A stretch of 64,000 bases of DNA from Syntrophomonas palmitatica JCM 14374 (lineage in GTDB: Bacteria > Bacillota > Syntrophomonadia > Syntrophomonadales > Syntrophomonadaceae). A program made the translations under genes and the position numbers. The notes under the pieces were generated by a model. The model was given only the letters and a program-made list of their open reading frames with translations. It did no database searches and had not been told where the DNA came from. Location: assembly GCF_001311885.1 (NCBI RefSeq), contig NZ_BBCE01000011.1, positions 1 to 64,000 of the forward strand, read 5' to 3'. Shown here piece by piece: positions 8,569-19,077 of this stretch. The number at the start of each line of letters is the position of its first letter. Position 1 is the first letter of the stretch.

Positions 8569-9936
8569 TTATTGGCCGCTGTTGGAGAAACCTGCCAGGT
8601 AGCGGCTGTACAGCATTGGTTTATCAATAGATAACTGACGGGTTTCTTTGTCCCCAATCAGGCTGAATACATGCCGGGCCGGTCTGGGGTTGGCCTCAAT
8701 AAACCAAGCCTTGCCGTACTTATCAACACCGATGTCTATTCCCATCTCACCGCAGCGTCCCAAAGCAGCCTCCAAAAGACGTGCCGCCATAAGAGAAACC
8801 TCACTGATATTGCGCTGTATGAGGGCGGCTTTTTCATAATCGTTGAAACAGACCGCCAACATTTCCAGAACCTCTCGCCCATATCCTCCCCCAGAAATGT
8901 TACTGGTAATGGATCCGGTTCTCCCAACCCGGCAGGCCATACCCGTGGTTCCCCATGCGCCGCTATGGTCTTTTTGCACCATAACCCTCACATCAATTAT
9001 GTTGCCATCACTGCGAATCAAGTCTATTTGATTTTGTACTATATAGAGCCTATTACCCATCAATGGGCGTAAACTGGACTGGAGAGCGCCGATTGTTGAC
9101 ACCTGGTGTTTTACATGGTTATTTTTGTTGGACTGCAGGTATTCATACCCCGCTCCGTTGCCTTTTCGGCTTACTTTTATAATATTTTTACCTTGAGCCC
9201 CATTAACGGGTTTCAAGTATATCGCCCGGTATCTGGAGAGCATATTCTCTATCTGGCGAAAACTGTTGACCAGTCTGGTTTCAGGCAAATATTGTGAAAA
9301 TTCAGCGTTACGTTCTAGTATTCTATGGGTTTGCCACTTCCCCCCCATTCCGGCATTTATAAATTGAACACCTTGAGATTCCAGCTTCTTTCGAACTGTT
9401 GTTCTGACAGGTGAATGAAACTGCCCGCGTACATATACTACATTTGGTATGGGAAAAATCCCTTTGATCCATCCATTCTTACTATGACTGAAGCCAGTAA
9501 TATTTAGATTATGCCAGTTAATACCTGAAGGACTAAAAACGTAGGCTATTTCACCAAATTTACGTGCGCTGGCCAAAAGCTGGGCCATAAAACCGGTTTG
9601 ATTCCCGAAAGGCCGCTCCGCATTTTTCCGGTGATCAACCATTATTCCAACTACCGGACCCAGACGAAGCCCTTCGCAATCATTTTGCATTCCATAATTC
9701 CTGCCGCTATGCAGAAATAACCTGGTAATAGCAGCAGGATTCATGGTTATGACAAATTGATTCCTGGCGTTATCTGATACCCGGGCTTTCATTTTACGGT
9801 GATGTTTTCCCACAAAAATTTTTATACTTTCCATCTTTTCTATATCCAGGATCTCAGCTAAATCATAGCTGAAGTAAACATAATCAGCATCGATATTAAC
9901 ATTGCTTCGTATATTCACCATGGGGAAATCATACAT
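8569..9936 (-). CDS. YheC/YheD-family ATP-grasp protein
   Basis: 455 residues from the ATG at 9936, which AGGAGA precedes at good spacing; in-frame ATGs further upstream have no such site. Layout as in its neighbour: N-terminal domain, GPVVGIMVDHRK, AYVFSPSGINWH, PNVVYVRG, ATP-grasp core YLKPVNGAQGKNI, DVRVMVQKD, GEMGIDIGVDKYG and FIEANPRP. First gene of the spore-type pair. The upstream DNA (minus strand) carries CATATGATA, which fits the CATAnnnTA -10 of mother-cell sigma-K promoters, but I see no convincing -35. Confidence 0.88.
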   Translation of the reverse strand: MYDFPMVNIRSNVNIDADYVYFSYDLAEILDIEKMESIKIFVGKHHRKMKARVSDNARNQFVITMNPAAITRLFLHSGRNYGMQNDCEGLRLGPVVGIMVDHRKNAERPFGNQTGFMAQLLASARKFGEIAYVFSPSGINWHNLNITGFSHSKNGWIKGIFPIPNVVYVRGQFHSPVRTTVRKKLESQGVQFINAGMGGKWQTHRILERNAEFSQYLPETRLVNSFRQIENMLSRYRAIYLKPVNGAQGKNIIKVSRKGNGAGYEYLQSNKNNHVKHQVSTIGALQSSLRPLMGNRLYIVQNQIDLIRSDGNIIDVRVMVQKDHSGAWGTTGMACRVGRTGSITSNISGGGYGREVLEMLAVCFNDYEKAALIQRNISEVSLMAARLLEAALGRCGEMGIDIGVDKYGKAWFIEANPRPARHVFSLIGDKETRQLSIDKPMLYSRYLAGFSNSGQ

Positions 9937-10041
9937 TGGCGGTTCTCCTGGCATAATAAATTTGTATGATATCATATGAAAACAGTTCATTCTTTGCTAA
10001 TATAAATACGAATTATGGGCTTTAAACAGAGAGGTATAGCC

Positions 10042-10544
10042 ATGCTTCTTGTCAGCGCGTGTCTGTGCGGAATAAACTGTAAATATAATGGCGGCAACAA
10101 CCGCCATCCCTTGTTTGTGGAATTAATGCAAAAAGGCGAATTGCTGCTGATATGTCCTGAACAGCTTGGCGGGCTGCCCATCCCCAGAAGCCCAAGTGAA
10201 ATATGCAAAGGCACGGGTGAGGATGTTTTAAATGGCAATGCCAGGGTAATAAATAAAGAAGGACAGGATGTTAGCCAGGAATTTATCCATGGAGCCGAGT
10301 TAAGTCTGGAGATAGCTTTAAGAGAAGGCTTAAAAGCTGCCGTTTTGCGCGACCGCAGTCCTTCATGCGGCTGTGGTCTGGTATATGACGGCACATTCAG
10401 CTCTACCCTGCGTGAAGGTGATGGGGTAACTGCAGCCTTACTAAAAAAACATGGCATAGACGTGATCAGTGACGAGGAATTTCTGAAGCAGTTGAAAGAG
10501 AGGGATAAAAATGAAGGCGATAAGCTTTTTTCGGGAGGACTTGA
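10042..10544 (+). CDS. DUF523 family protein (frame restored)
   Basis: Small cysteine-rich protein of unknown function, 167 residues when one T is restored in the T6 run at 10526-10531. The ATG at 10042 follows GAGAGGT. The N-terminus LLVSACLCGINCKYNGG and the later RDRSPSCGCG are DUF523 signatures. As sequenced, the frame runs on into the next protein. With the extra T it stops at TGA 10542-10544, the normal family length, overlapping the start of the PP-loop gene by 34 bases. Confidence 0.82.
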
Positions 10545-11472
10545 TTCACAGCTAGCGGTTTGTGTAATTAAGGAACAGAACATAGATGTGATAGCAATAA
10601 ATTTTGTGACCCCTTTTTTTGGCGCCAGTGATCGGACTCGTAAGGCAGCCCAAGCCCTGGGGGTGGAATTCTATAACATAGATATTAGTGAGGAATATAT
10701 TCCCGGGGTTTTAAAAAATCCCGTCTATGGTTATGGCAAGAATATGAATCCCTGCATTGACTGCCATGGTTTTATGTTGAAAAAGGCCGGAGATATGATG
10801 CCGACTTTCGGAGCCTCATTTCTTATTACCGGCGAGGTCCTAGGACAAAGACCAATGAGTCAGAACAAATCTTCCATGAATGCCGTGGAGAAAATTTCGG
10901 GCTACCGGGGGTACATAGTAAGACCTCTTTCAGGAAAATTGCTTCCTGCTACTGAACCTGAACTGCAAGGCTGGATCGACCGTGAGATGCTGCTTGATTT
11001 AAGCGGACGAGGACGAGGCCGACAGATGGAGCTGGCAGAACAATATGGGATAACAGACTATCCGTCACCTGCGGGAGGATGTTTGCTTACTGATGCCAAT
11101 TACAGCGGGCGTCTCAGACAATATCTGCAGGTTTGCGGGAAACCAGGACGGCAGGAATTGGAAATACTCAAATATGGCAGGCATTTTTACCGTGATAATC
11201 TGCTGCTGGTAATAGGCAGAAACCATAGTGAAAACGAACGTATCCAAGAAAACACTCTGGATAGTGATACCTTATTAAAGGTTGCGGATCGTCCCGGTCC
11301 ATTGGGATTAATTAGGCCTTTTGGAGCGATGAATACCAGCAATCTTGAATGGGCGGCCTCGTTAGTAGCGCGCTACAGTGATGCCAAAACCATGAATATA
11401 GCCCGGGTTAAAGTCTTTTCTCCTGTATGTGATGATGAACAGATATTAAATGTAGTACCGGCCAAGGATTGA
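10511..11472 (+). CDS. PP-loop ATPase, MnmA/ThiI-related tRNA-thiolation-like protein
   Basis: The PP-loop SGGLDSQLAV and the following IDVIAINFVTPFFG mark an adenylating N-type ATP pyrophosphatase of the kind annotated as tRNA 2-thiouridylation-like. A Cys pair (NPCIDCH), the segment FLITGEVLGQRPMSQ and PSPAGGCLLTD follow. The true start is probably ATG 10511 (MKAIS), with GAGAGGG upstream; one T must be restored in the run at 10526-10531 to join it to SGGLDS. That gives 320 residues. The substrate is unknown; sulfur transfer to RNA is the likely chemistry. Confidence 0.78.
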
Positions 11473-11561
11473 AACGTGTCATGGTGCATTTTGACACATG
11501 ACAAGACATCCGTTCCCTGTCATGCTCCTGCAAAGTGAAAAGTTTTGTCAGTCACAAGTGT

Positions 11562-12122
11562 CTATGTCTGAAAAATGCTTAGATCAATTTGCTTAAACAT
11601 TTCCTGGTAGCCTTCGATATCAGGATGGCCCCCATCAGCCAGAAGCAGTTCTTTTTTTATATTTCCGTTGGCGTCGAAAAAGGCTGCCGCAAAATCAATT
11701 ATCGGAATACCTTTTTCCGCTGCTAGTTCCCGCATCCAGGTACGAATTCTATGTACCATTTTTTCCCAGTATTCATTGTCTATTGCGGTTGGCAGTCCTA
11801 AAACCACTTTTATACCTGCATCCAGGGCTTTATTCACCATAATCCTAAGGTTATAGGTGATGCGGTCAAAAGACTCTCCGCATATAACATCATTGATTCC
11901 CCCCATTATAATTACATGAGTGGGATTATACTTTAACACTGCCCTGTCGAAGCGGTTCATCATATCCCATGTGGTATTGCCATTTATACCTTTGTTAATA
12001 ATCTCGGCGTCTAATGCTTGACCAAGCATTTTAACCCATGATGCTTCTGGACCCCAGGGAAAACCATAAGTAATACTATCCCCCAGGCAAACGATCCTAA
12101 GTTTACTTTTACTATCGCTCAT
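11562..12122 (-). CDS. SGNH/GDSL-family hydrolase
   Basis: 186 residues from the ATG at 12122 (TTAGGAGC upstream). Block I CLGDSITYG carries the nucleophilic Ser, GGINDV is block III, and DGGHPD is block V with the catalytic Asp-His. No signal peptide, so a cytoplasmic esterase or lipase; substrate unknown. It lies 57 bases downstream of the metallo-beta-lactamase gene on the same strand, likely an operon. Confidence 0.85.
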   Translation of the reverse strand: MSDSKSKLRIVCLGDSITYGFPWGPEASWVKMLGQALDAEIINKGINGNTTWDMMNRFDRAVLKYNPTHVIIMGGINDVICGESFDRITYNLRIMVNKALDAGIKVVLGLPTAIDNEYWEKMVHRIRTWMRELAAEKGIPIIDFAAAFFDANGNIKKELLLADGGHPDIEGYQEMFKQIDLSIFQT

Positions 12123-12179
12123 ATTCACTGCTCCTAAAATTGGCGTTGATAAAAATCTGGCGTTTTCCACGTCCAATAT

Positions 12180-13079
12180 TCATACACTGTAGTAAAGACC
12201 AGGTTCTGCTTCGTATACGCGTCCAACCTTCTGAAGTCTTTCCAGGTGTTTGATCAGCATCAGTTTTTCCCAGAATACCACAAAAGGCGTAGGATGCTGG
12301 ATATATATGAGGTGGTGTTCAGCCATATCATGTATAGTAGCGGGTTTGTTTTTTAAAAATTCATAAATACGTTCATCGCGCCGGAAGATGCGATTTTTAT
12401 ACTCGGTAAGACGCGGCGCCGTGTCATTATATATTTTATTTACGTGACAAGATGTCAGACGAGGCGGATTAAGTTCAATAATCCTATCAATTGAATCTAT
12501 CATTTGATCAGGATTAGCATAAATTTCTCCATACCATGGTCCAGCTTTGGTCAGGCACACGTCACCGGCAAACAGCAGTTCTTCTTCAGGAAAGAAAAAG
12601 ACACAGTGCCCGGCGGAATGACCTGGAGTATGCATAACTAACGCTTTGGTGGAGCCGAAATCTATTATTTCTCCATCTTTTAATGTACCGTCTATATCAC
12701 CGAGATGATCCATGCTTTCCGCGCTCAGTCCCAGCATATTTCCGGCTTGTACAAATTCATCACCGGGCATAATATCCATCCACATATCTATGGAATTGTA
12801 GTGAATAAAAGCCTCCGGACTTGCCAGGGCAGGGGCATCAAAGGGATGTATGTAAAACCTGGCATTGCAAAAAAGAGCATTTCCTCGGGTATGGTCATAA
12901 TGATGGTGGGTATTTAGAACCATATCCACCTGTTCAGGATTGATTTCGGCCAAAGACCTGGGGTTTGCCCCCGTATCTATAATGGCTCGTATATCATCAT
13001 TGATATAAATACAATTGCAGTAGGTAAAGCCTGTTTCGCTGATAACCATGCTGATTTTATCAGTAATTTTCCGCAGCAT
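12180..13079 (-). CDS. Metallo-beta-lactamase fold hydrolase
   Basis: 299 residues from the ATG at 13079 (GGGGGAGAGG upstream). Zinc ligands are visible: THHHYDHTRG, HTPGHSAGH, FAGDVCL and the late SCHVNK. The plan is that of glyoxalase II-like hydrolases, with a C-terminal helical region (about 230-299) that may act as a winged-helix-like cap. No signal peptide. Substrate unknown. Confidence 0.85.
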   Translation of the reverse strand: MLRKITDKISMVISETGFTYCNCIYINDDIRAIIDTGANPRSLAEINPEQVDMVLNTHHHYDHTRGNALFCNARFYIHPFDAPALASPEAFIHYNSIDMWMDIMPGDEFVQAGNMLGLSAESMDHLGDIDGTLKDGEIIDFGSTKALVMHTPGHSAGHCVFFFPEEELLFAGDVCLTKAGPWYGEIYANPDQMIDSIDRIIELNPPRLTSCHVNKIYNDTAPRLTEYKNRIFRRDERIYEFLKNKPATIHDMAEHHLIYIQHPTPFVVFWEKLMLIKHLERLQKVGRVYEAEPGLYYSV

Positions 13080-13149
13080 TAACCTCTCCCCCAAAAACAA
13101 AGCATATCTCTACATAGTCTTTATTTTTTCTCTCTAAAAACACAAGCCA

Positions 13150-15904
13150 TTAACGAGCTTCTTCCAACCTCCTTATAACATCATCCAATTTTGAAATGTT
13201 CTCTCCATAGCCTGACCAGTCTCCTACTTTCAAACGCTGGTTAGCCTGATCATAATACTGCCGGGCCAGTTTTATGAGTTCATTTACGGTTTCTGTACCT
13301 GCTTCCACCCCTTCAGGAACATTTAAATTACCCTGTCCAGCAGTAATAGGAGAGCCTGATTGGAACAATCTTTGTAAGGCGCGGTCCAAGGTTGTTTCCA
13401 TGACGATTTCATTACCGAACCCGGCAATAACCCGTTTTAGTTCCGGCAGTCTGCTGTTTTCAGCCTGCAGGTACAAAGGTTCAATATATAATATAGAATT
13501 ATCCATAGGAATGACCAGCAGATTGCCGCGATATACCCTGGACCCGCGTTGATCCCAAAGACTTAGCTGTTGCGAGATTTCAGTGTTCTGATTAATGCGG
13601 GCTTCGACCTGTTCAGGCCCGTATATGGTTTCCTGCTTGGGGAAATCATATACCAGCAATTTACCATAGTTGTTTCCATCCATACGCGCGCACATCCAGG
13701 CAATCATGTTAGGCCGGTTTTTAGGTGTAAAGGGCAGCATTAATACGTATTCGGATTTATCCGAGCCAGGAAGACGCGTGACAATGTAATAGGGCTCAAC
13801 TTCTTTCCTGTCCTTGCCCACAACCTCCACAGGCGTCAACCACGGGTCTTCTTTGTTATAGAATACATATGGATCTGTCATATGGTAGGTTTTATAAATA
13901 TCGGTTTGAACCTTGTACATATCTTCAGGGTAGCGAATATGAGAGCGCAGCCCTTCAGGCATTCCGCTCAAGGGGTGGAAAAAGCCAGGGAATATTTTTT
14001 CGTAGCTTTTTATGATCGGATCACTGTTATCAGCTATATAGAAATTCATTTCGCCGGTATAAGCATCGCAGGTAATCTTCACAGCATTGCGCAGATAGTT
14101 GTTGCCATAGTCATCAAATGGCTGCGAGTAAGGATATTTATCGGTCACGGTATAGGCGTCCAGCATCCAGAACAGCCTGCCTTCCGGGCTGATTACGATA
14201 TAAGGATCACCATCATAACTAAGATAGGGAGCAATTTTCTGCGCACGTTTCGTAATGTTTCTGAACATTAAAACCTGACTGCTGTTGTTTAAATCTGAGG
14301 AAAGCAACATCTTATAGTCTTTTAATGCCCAGGCTAACAACAAACGCCGCCCGAACGAATCGATTTTTATACCGTTTTTGCCTTTATAAAAGCTGTAAAC
14401 ATTCTTATCTCCCAGCGGATAATTAAATTCCTTTTGAGCGGTATTTACGAAAACATAAGAATTAGCAACCTCTCCAAAGTAAATTTCCGGACGGGTTACT
14501 TTCAGATCAGCGGAAAACCGCGGGGGTATGTCTTTTATATAGTATTGCGGAAACCCTTCTTCCGCGACTTCGGTTACCGGACTGGCTACAATGCCATAAC
14601 CGTGGGTATACATCAATTTCTCATTTATCCAGGTTCGAGCTGTTGCAGGCAAACCATCCTGGTCTATCTCTCGAGCGGATAACATAACCTGACGATAACG
14701 TCCCTCAATGTTATAGCGGTCAATATCAACATCTTCAAATACATAGTACGGTCTTAATTCCTGCAGGTTTTTATAAGTAGTCCGGAGAGGTTCCCAATCC
14801 CATAAACGGATGTTTTGCACCGTGTCCTGGTTTCTGGCGCTGGTTATATCAAGCGAGTAATCGATATTAAAATGGCGCGTTTCAGCCTTATCGAGAGCAT
14901 AAGCCTGGCGGGTAAACTTGATGGCATTTTCAATGTAAGGCTTTTCCTTATTGAATTCGTTAGGCTGCACAACCAGTTTTTGCAGTATAGCCGGGTAAAA
15001 TCCGTTTAAAACCACTGCCAAAACCAGCCAGGCGCCCAGGCTGATCAAGATCCAACTCAAGCGTTTAATAAACAGATTAGCCAGAACAATCAAAGCTACC
15101 AGCAGTGACACTGCCATAAGAACCTTATAGGCAAGAAGACGGCCGTAAATATCTGAATAGGTTGCGCCATAGACTAGACCAGATGACGAAAACAGAATAT
15201 CGTAAGCCGCCAGTTTATATCCCCAGGCTTTAAGCCCCAGTATGGCGGTTATCAGTAAAGCACATGACCCTTGGCGAAGGAGAACTGATTCCACTCCCCG
15301 AAAAAACCTCCAGTGAAGCATCAATAAGATATACTACCACCACTGCAACCGTTAATAAGAGTAATAAAGACATTAGAGTATCGTATATAAAATGGTAGAA
15401 AGATAAATTAAAGAAATAGAAGGATAGATTCTTGTTGAAAATGGGGTCGATGATTCCGGTGGTTACCCGATTGAAATACTGCTGAACTACAATCCATTTA
15501 TCAGCTGCCGCAGAACTCAGAATTAAAGCGGCTAATAGACTAATTCCCAGGAAAACCAGGGTGGAGTTACGTCCCTGCATAAAGCTGCGCCAGGGTGTTC
15601 TTTCTTCTTCCAGGTATATTATTTCCCGGCCTTCTTCGGTTTCAGCCGGACGTTCGTCCTTTTGGGCGTGATGCCTGCGGGTCAAATTGAGGTTGATATA
15701 GAAGATTATAAAGGTAACTACAAATATCAGAAGGTATAATCCTACTTTATTAAATATGATGGTAGTGAATATCTGCCCGTAGTTTAAGGAATCAAACCAT
15801 AACCATTCAGTATATAACCCTACCAAAACCGATAATATGCTTAATACAATTATAATTATTGCTATCCTGGCCAGGCCTCGATTACTCTTTTGTTCCTTCG
15901 CCAT
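13150..15904 (-). CDS. UPF0182 family integral membrane protein (frameshifted)
   Basis: About 918 residues once two bases are restored. The N-terminal third has six to seven membrane segments; the large C-terminal part is predicted to be extracellular and ends in a helix-rich tail. The frame breaks at a T-run near 15301-15306 (minus-strand GGTTTTTTCGG) and again about 50 bases later. Adding one T in the first run and one in CTTTAC gives [20 protein letters not shown] joined to LKAWGYKL, matching the family. A single extra base would also restore phase but would lose the conserved AKGH. Function unknown. Confidence 0.82.
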
Positions 15905-15917
15905 GCAGGCACCCCCA

Positions 15918-16754
15918 CTATTCGTATACTTTCTTTAATAGTGTATCTTTACGCAGTTCCTGGCAAGTACAAATTCCCTCAGCTGGCAATATTCTCAGGC
16001 ACTCCATAATTAAGCTGGCCATATTAAGCGCTTCATTATTAAATATATCAGTCAACTCTTCATGTTGCCAGGGACTTACTATGCCTTCGGCATAATTTAC
16101 CACCATATATAGTCCAGCATAGCAAGCTCCAATTTCCCGAGCCAGATAAACCTCGGGACAAAGACTCTGCCCCACCAGATCTCCTCCGGCCATCTTGAAC
16201 ATATTTACTTCAGCTGGACTCTCAAAATGCCTGCCATCGGTATTAACATATATTCCCCGATCAAAGACCCGCTTATTCCAATATTTTTCCGCAGTATCCA
16301 GGATAATCTTTCTGATACGCGGGCACAGCGCTTCACGCATGATCATCAGGTAGCGTTCTCCCAAACCCACATCTTTGCGCATGGATACATCAATATAATC
16401 ATGTGGTATAACTAAATCACGGGGTCTGAGCAAGTGGTTAATAGCTCCAACCCCGCCTTCGGCGATTATTTTTTTCACTCCTGCTGACTGCAATACCCAG
16501 AAAACCTGGCGGGAAGCATCGGCCCGGCTTACACCCCTGCGCCAGCCATGCATTCGACAGGTCAGGATTTTTCGCGGCTCTGCTTCTGTTTCTAAACTAA
16601 GCAATATAAATTCTGGGCTGTCGCCAAAAGGGGTTTGAAAGATCATTCCTGCCTTCTCGGTCTTAACCCAGTCCAAACCCAGGTCTTTTGTAATATCCAG
16701 ACTTAAGGTGCTCGACCCGCCAATAAAAGCAAAGTCGCAACGTGGAATTTCCAT
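15918..16754 (-). CDS. mtnP: MTAP/PNP-family nucleoside phosphorylase
   Basis: 278 residues. Cleaves a purine nucleoside with phosphate; the family includes 5'-methylthioadenosine phosphorylase. Motifs: AFIGGSSTL, ILTCRMHGWRRG, IIAEGGVGAINHLL and VNTDGRHFESPAEVNMFKMAGGD, the last part of the substrate pocket. It follows the mqnC-mqnA-mqnE genes on the same strand. Futalosine-type menaquinone synthesis needs a nucleosidase step (MqnB or MTAN), and I see no separate mqnB here, so this enzyme may act on aminofutalosine or futalosine. That role is inference. GGGGGA precedes the ATG. Confidence 0.82.
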   Translation of the reverse strand: MEIPRCDFAFIGGSSTLSLDITKDLGLDWVKTEKAGMIFQTPFGDSPEFILLSLETEAEPRKILTCRMHGWRRGVSRADASRQVFWVLQSAGVKKIIAEGGVGAINHLLRPRDLVIPHDYIDVSMRKDVGLGERYLMIMREALCPRIRKIILDTAEKYWNKRVFDRGIYVNTDGRHFESPAEVNMFKMAGGDLVGQSLCPEVYLAREIGACYAGLYMVVNYAEGIVSPWQHEELTDIFNNEALNMASLIMECLRILPAEGICTCQELRKDTLLKKVYE

Positions 16755-16965
16755 AACCAGTCCCCCTGAAAGATAGTAGCCGCTGATAACATTGATAACA
16801 CTGATTTACAAAGATTTCTTTTTAGGATTTCAACTTTCGCCGTTAATATATTTTGCGGCATAACCGAAAGGGTGATTACGAACGCAGCGAAGCGCTGTTT
16901 CTCTTCGCTTTTAGACTGCCGCGTCGCTGACGCATCACGCAATGATAAGAACGTGAATCATTGCT

Positions 16966-16987
16966 AATCTGTGTAAATCTGTGATTA
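16966..16987. repeat. Dispersed intergenic repeat (ATCTGTGTAAATCTGTG type)
   Basis: Same motif as at 2469-2487, in the 235-base gap between the phosphorylase and mqnC. The rest of the gap holds an inverted degenerate copy near 16795 and no supportable gene. Confidence 0.5.
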
Positions 16988-16989
16988 AT

Positions 16990-18057
16990 TTATCCGTACA
17001 CTTCAATAATTCCGTATTCGGTGTCGCGCAGGGCGGGGATGCGACCGGCACCCCTGATCAGGCTGATCATTTCCTCGCGGCTCATTTTATAGACCAGCCC
17101 TGCAGACCGTACCACATTTTCCTCGATCATAATACTGCCCAAATCATCACCACCAAATAATAACGAAAGCTGACCGATGGCTTTACCCTGAGTAAGCCAT
17201 GAACACTGTATATGATCAAAATTATCCAGATACAAACGTGCCAGCGATAAAAACCTTAAGTATTCCAGGGAAGAAATCTTAGTGCCTAATAATTCATTAT
17301 TTCTGGGCTGATAAGTCCAAGGAATAAATGCCCTGAATCCCCCTGTTTCATCCTGTAAATCGCGAATAACTTTAAGATGGTGCAAGCGATGTTCCAATTT
17401 GTCAACGCTGCCCATCATCATAGTGGCAGTAGTTTTCATCCCAATTTGGTGGGCAGTTCGCATTACTTCCAGCCATTCCGCCACCTTGATTTTTTGGGGG
17501 CTTATGTAGCTGCGCACATCATCATGCAAAACCTCGGCGCCGCCTCCGGGCAGGGAATCCAGCCCTGCGTCCTGCAGTTTCAGCAAGGTTTCACGAATAG
17601 ATAAACTTGATATTTTGGCTATATTAACGATTTCGGGTGCGGTCAATGAATGGATACATATATCGAACCTGGCCTTTATGCTGCTGAACATTTCTATAAA
17701 GTAATCAATCTTGAGGTCTTCATTCAAGCCGCCCTGGATCATCAGCTGGGATGCTCCCAGTTGCAGCGCTTCTTCTATCTTTGCAAACATGCTCTCTTTA
17801 TCCAGCACATAAGCGTCAGCATCTTCTCTGGAACGGTAGAAGGCGCAGAACTTGCATTTACATGAACAAATATTCGTGTAGTTTATATTGCGGTCAATGA
17901 CAAAAGTGGCTATGTTATTGGAAAACCGTTGTTCTCTGATCAGATTCGCCGCCCTGCCCAGGGCCAAAATGTCAGCTTCCAAATAAAGTTGGATAAACTC
18001 GGTTTCACTCATGCGTTGACCATTGATTATCCGCTGCAGTATATCTTCGTAACGCAA
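16990..18057 (-). CDS. mqnC: Cyclic dehypoxanthine futalosine synthase (radical SAM)
   Basis: 355 residues. Cyclises dehypoxanthine futalosine in the futalosine route to menaquinone, using S-adenosylmethionine and a 4Fe-4S cluster. The cluster motif is CSCKCKFC (CxxxCxxC). MIQGG, LDSLPGGGAEVL and FIPWTYQP are typical of MqnC; the last helps separate it from MqnE, which has FIPLPFLP here. 15 bases separate it from the upstream mqnA stop, so it is co-transcribed. Confidence 0.93.
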   Translation of the reverse strand: MRYEDILQRIINGQRMSETEFIQLYLEADILALGRAANLIREQRFSNNIATFVIDRNINYTNICSCKCKFCAFYRSREDADAYVLDKESMFAKIEEALQLGASQLMIQGGLNEDLKIDYFIEMFSSIKARFDICIHSLTAPEIVNIAKISSLSIRETLLKLQDAGLDSLPGGGAEVLHDDVRSYISPQKIKVAEWLEVMRTAHQIGMKTTATMMMGSVDKLEHRLHHLKVIRDLQDETGGFRAFIPWTYQPRNNELLGTKISSLEYLRFLSLARLYLDNFDHIQCSWLTQGKAIGQLSLLFGGDDLGSIMIEENVVRSAGLVYKMSREEMISLIRGAGRIPALRDTEYGIIEVYG

Positions 18058-18072
18058 TGCGTCCTCCCTATT

Positions 18073-18900
18073 CTATAGTTCCAATACTTGCAGGGGCGGA
18101 ACCTCATCAATAATGCCTTGATTTTCAGCCTGTTTATAATATTCTAAGAGACCGTCCTGTTTGCGCTGGTCAAAATCAAAACTCAAATGGCGGAAATAAT
18201 CGACCAGATAATCTGCCCCGAAATCCTCCCACTGGGATGCTTTACGGGCTACGTCCTCAATATTGTCGAGGCTGAATTGTATGGAATCCACAAATGTCTG
18301 CCTAATCATTCTAAGTTCTTCCATATGATTGACCGCCCATTCTTTTCGAATAGCCCAAACCGCAAATACCATGGGCAAACCCGTAAATTCTTTCCAAACC
18401 TGACCCAGGTCGTAAATATGCAGGCGGTCTTCATTTTTATACCTGGCCCTGAGAGCATCATCCCCAATTAACAGCGCCGCATCGGCTTCCATCAGCATGG
18501 CACGCAATTCGGGGGCAGAATTAAAGTATTCTGGTACTATTTTGTAAAAACGCGACATGATGATGCGCAGCAAGGCTTTAGAAGTGGCAGATATGTTCGT
18601 CAAGGCAATCTTTTTTTGGTGCAGGTCTTCAATAGGTAATTTGGAAAAGAGGTAGATGCTTTTAACTTCTCCATCTGCACTGATAGAAATATCCGGCATC
18701 AACACGTAATCTTGATAACTTCTGGCATAAGCAATAGACGGCACTGGCGCCAAATCTAGCAGGTTTTGCCGCAGCATCCGGTTCAGGTCGGTAGGATTGC
18801 CCTTGATGAGATCAATTTCCAGCAGGAATTTCTTTTCTATCAAACCATAGAACAATGGAAAACAATTAATAAACTGAATATGTCCAACTCTGGGCCGCAT
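18073..18900 (-). CDS. mqnA: Chorismate dehydratase MqnA
   Basis: 275 residues. Converts chorismate to 3-[(1-carboxyvinyl)oxy]benzoate, the first futalosine-pathway step. The periplasmic-binding-protein-like fold shows in the start VGHIQFINCFPLFYGL, in LAPVPSIAYAR, in KIALTNISATSKALLRI and in AALLIGDDAL. No signal peptide, so cytoplasmic as expected. It lies directly upstream of mqnC. Confidence 0.93.
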   Translation of the reverse strand: MRPRVGHIQFINCFPLFYGLIEKKFLLEIDLIKGNPTDLNRMLRQNLLDLAPVPSIAYARSYQDYVLMPDISISADGEVKSIYLFSKLPIEDLHQKKIALTNISATSKALLRIIMSRFYKIVPEYFNSAPELRAMLMEADAALLIGDDALRARYKNEDRLHIYDLGQVWKEFTGLPMVFAVWAIRKEWAVNHMEELRMIRQTFVDSIQFSLDNIEDVARKASQWEDFGADYLVDYFRHLSFDFDQRKQDGLLEYYKQAENQGIIDEVPPLQVLEL

Positions 18901-19077
18901 GGTCTGTCTCCTTTAAATAATTATTTTTGCTCAGATTTTCCAGCTGACCAGTTATAGGCAGCAAACGGGTTGTCATTGCCAGCCCTCTTTTATGTGGTTG
19001 CGAGCATAGCGATGTATTCTTCCCCTCGCCACGACATATCAGATTTCTTGGCTATCTGTGCAGCTGTCTGTATCTGT
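18901..19077. other. Gap between mqnE and mqnA with a degenerate dispersed repeat
   Basis: No gene. TTGTCATTGC (18970-18979) followed about 30 bases later by GGTTGCGAGCATAGCGATGTATTC resembles the GTCATTGCGAGC...AGCGAAGCAATC element common between genes in environmental genomes. It interrupts an otherwise tight mqn operon. Confidence 0.45.

Noticed and set aside
15230-15904. A separate small membrane protein ahead of the UPF0182 gene
   Set aside because: The two frames join into one family-length protein when two bases are restored, with the conserved AKGH segment in between.
16703-16942. 79-residue open frame between mqnC and the phosphorylase
   Set aside because: It lies in a repeat-containing gap, overlaps the start of a clear gene, and resembles nothing.
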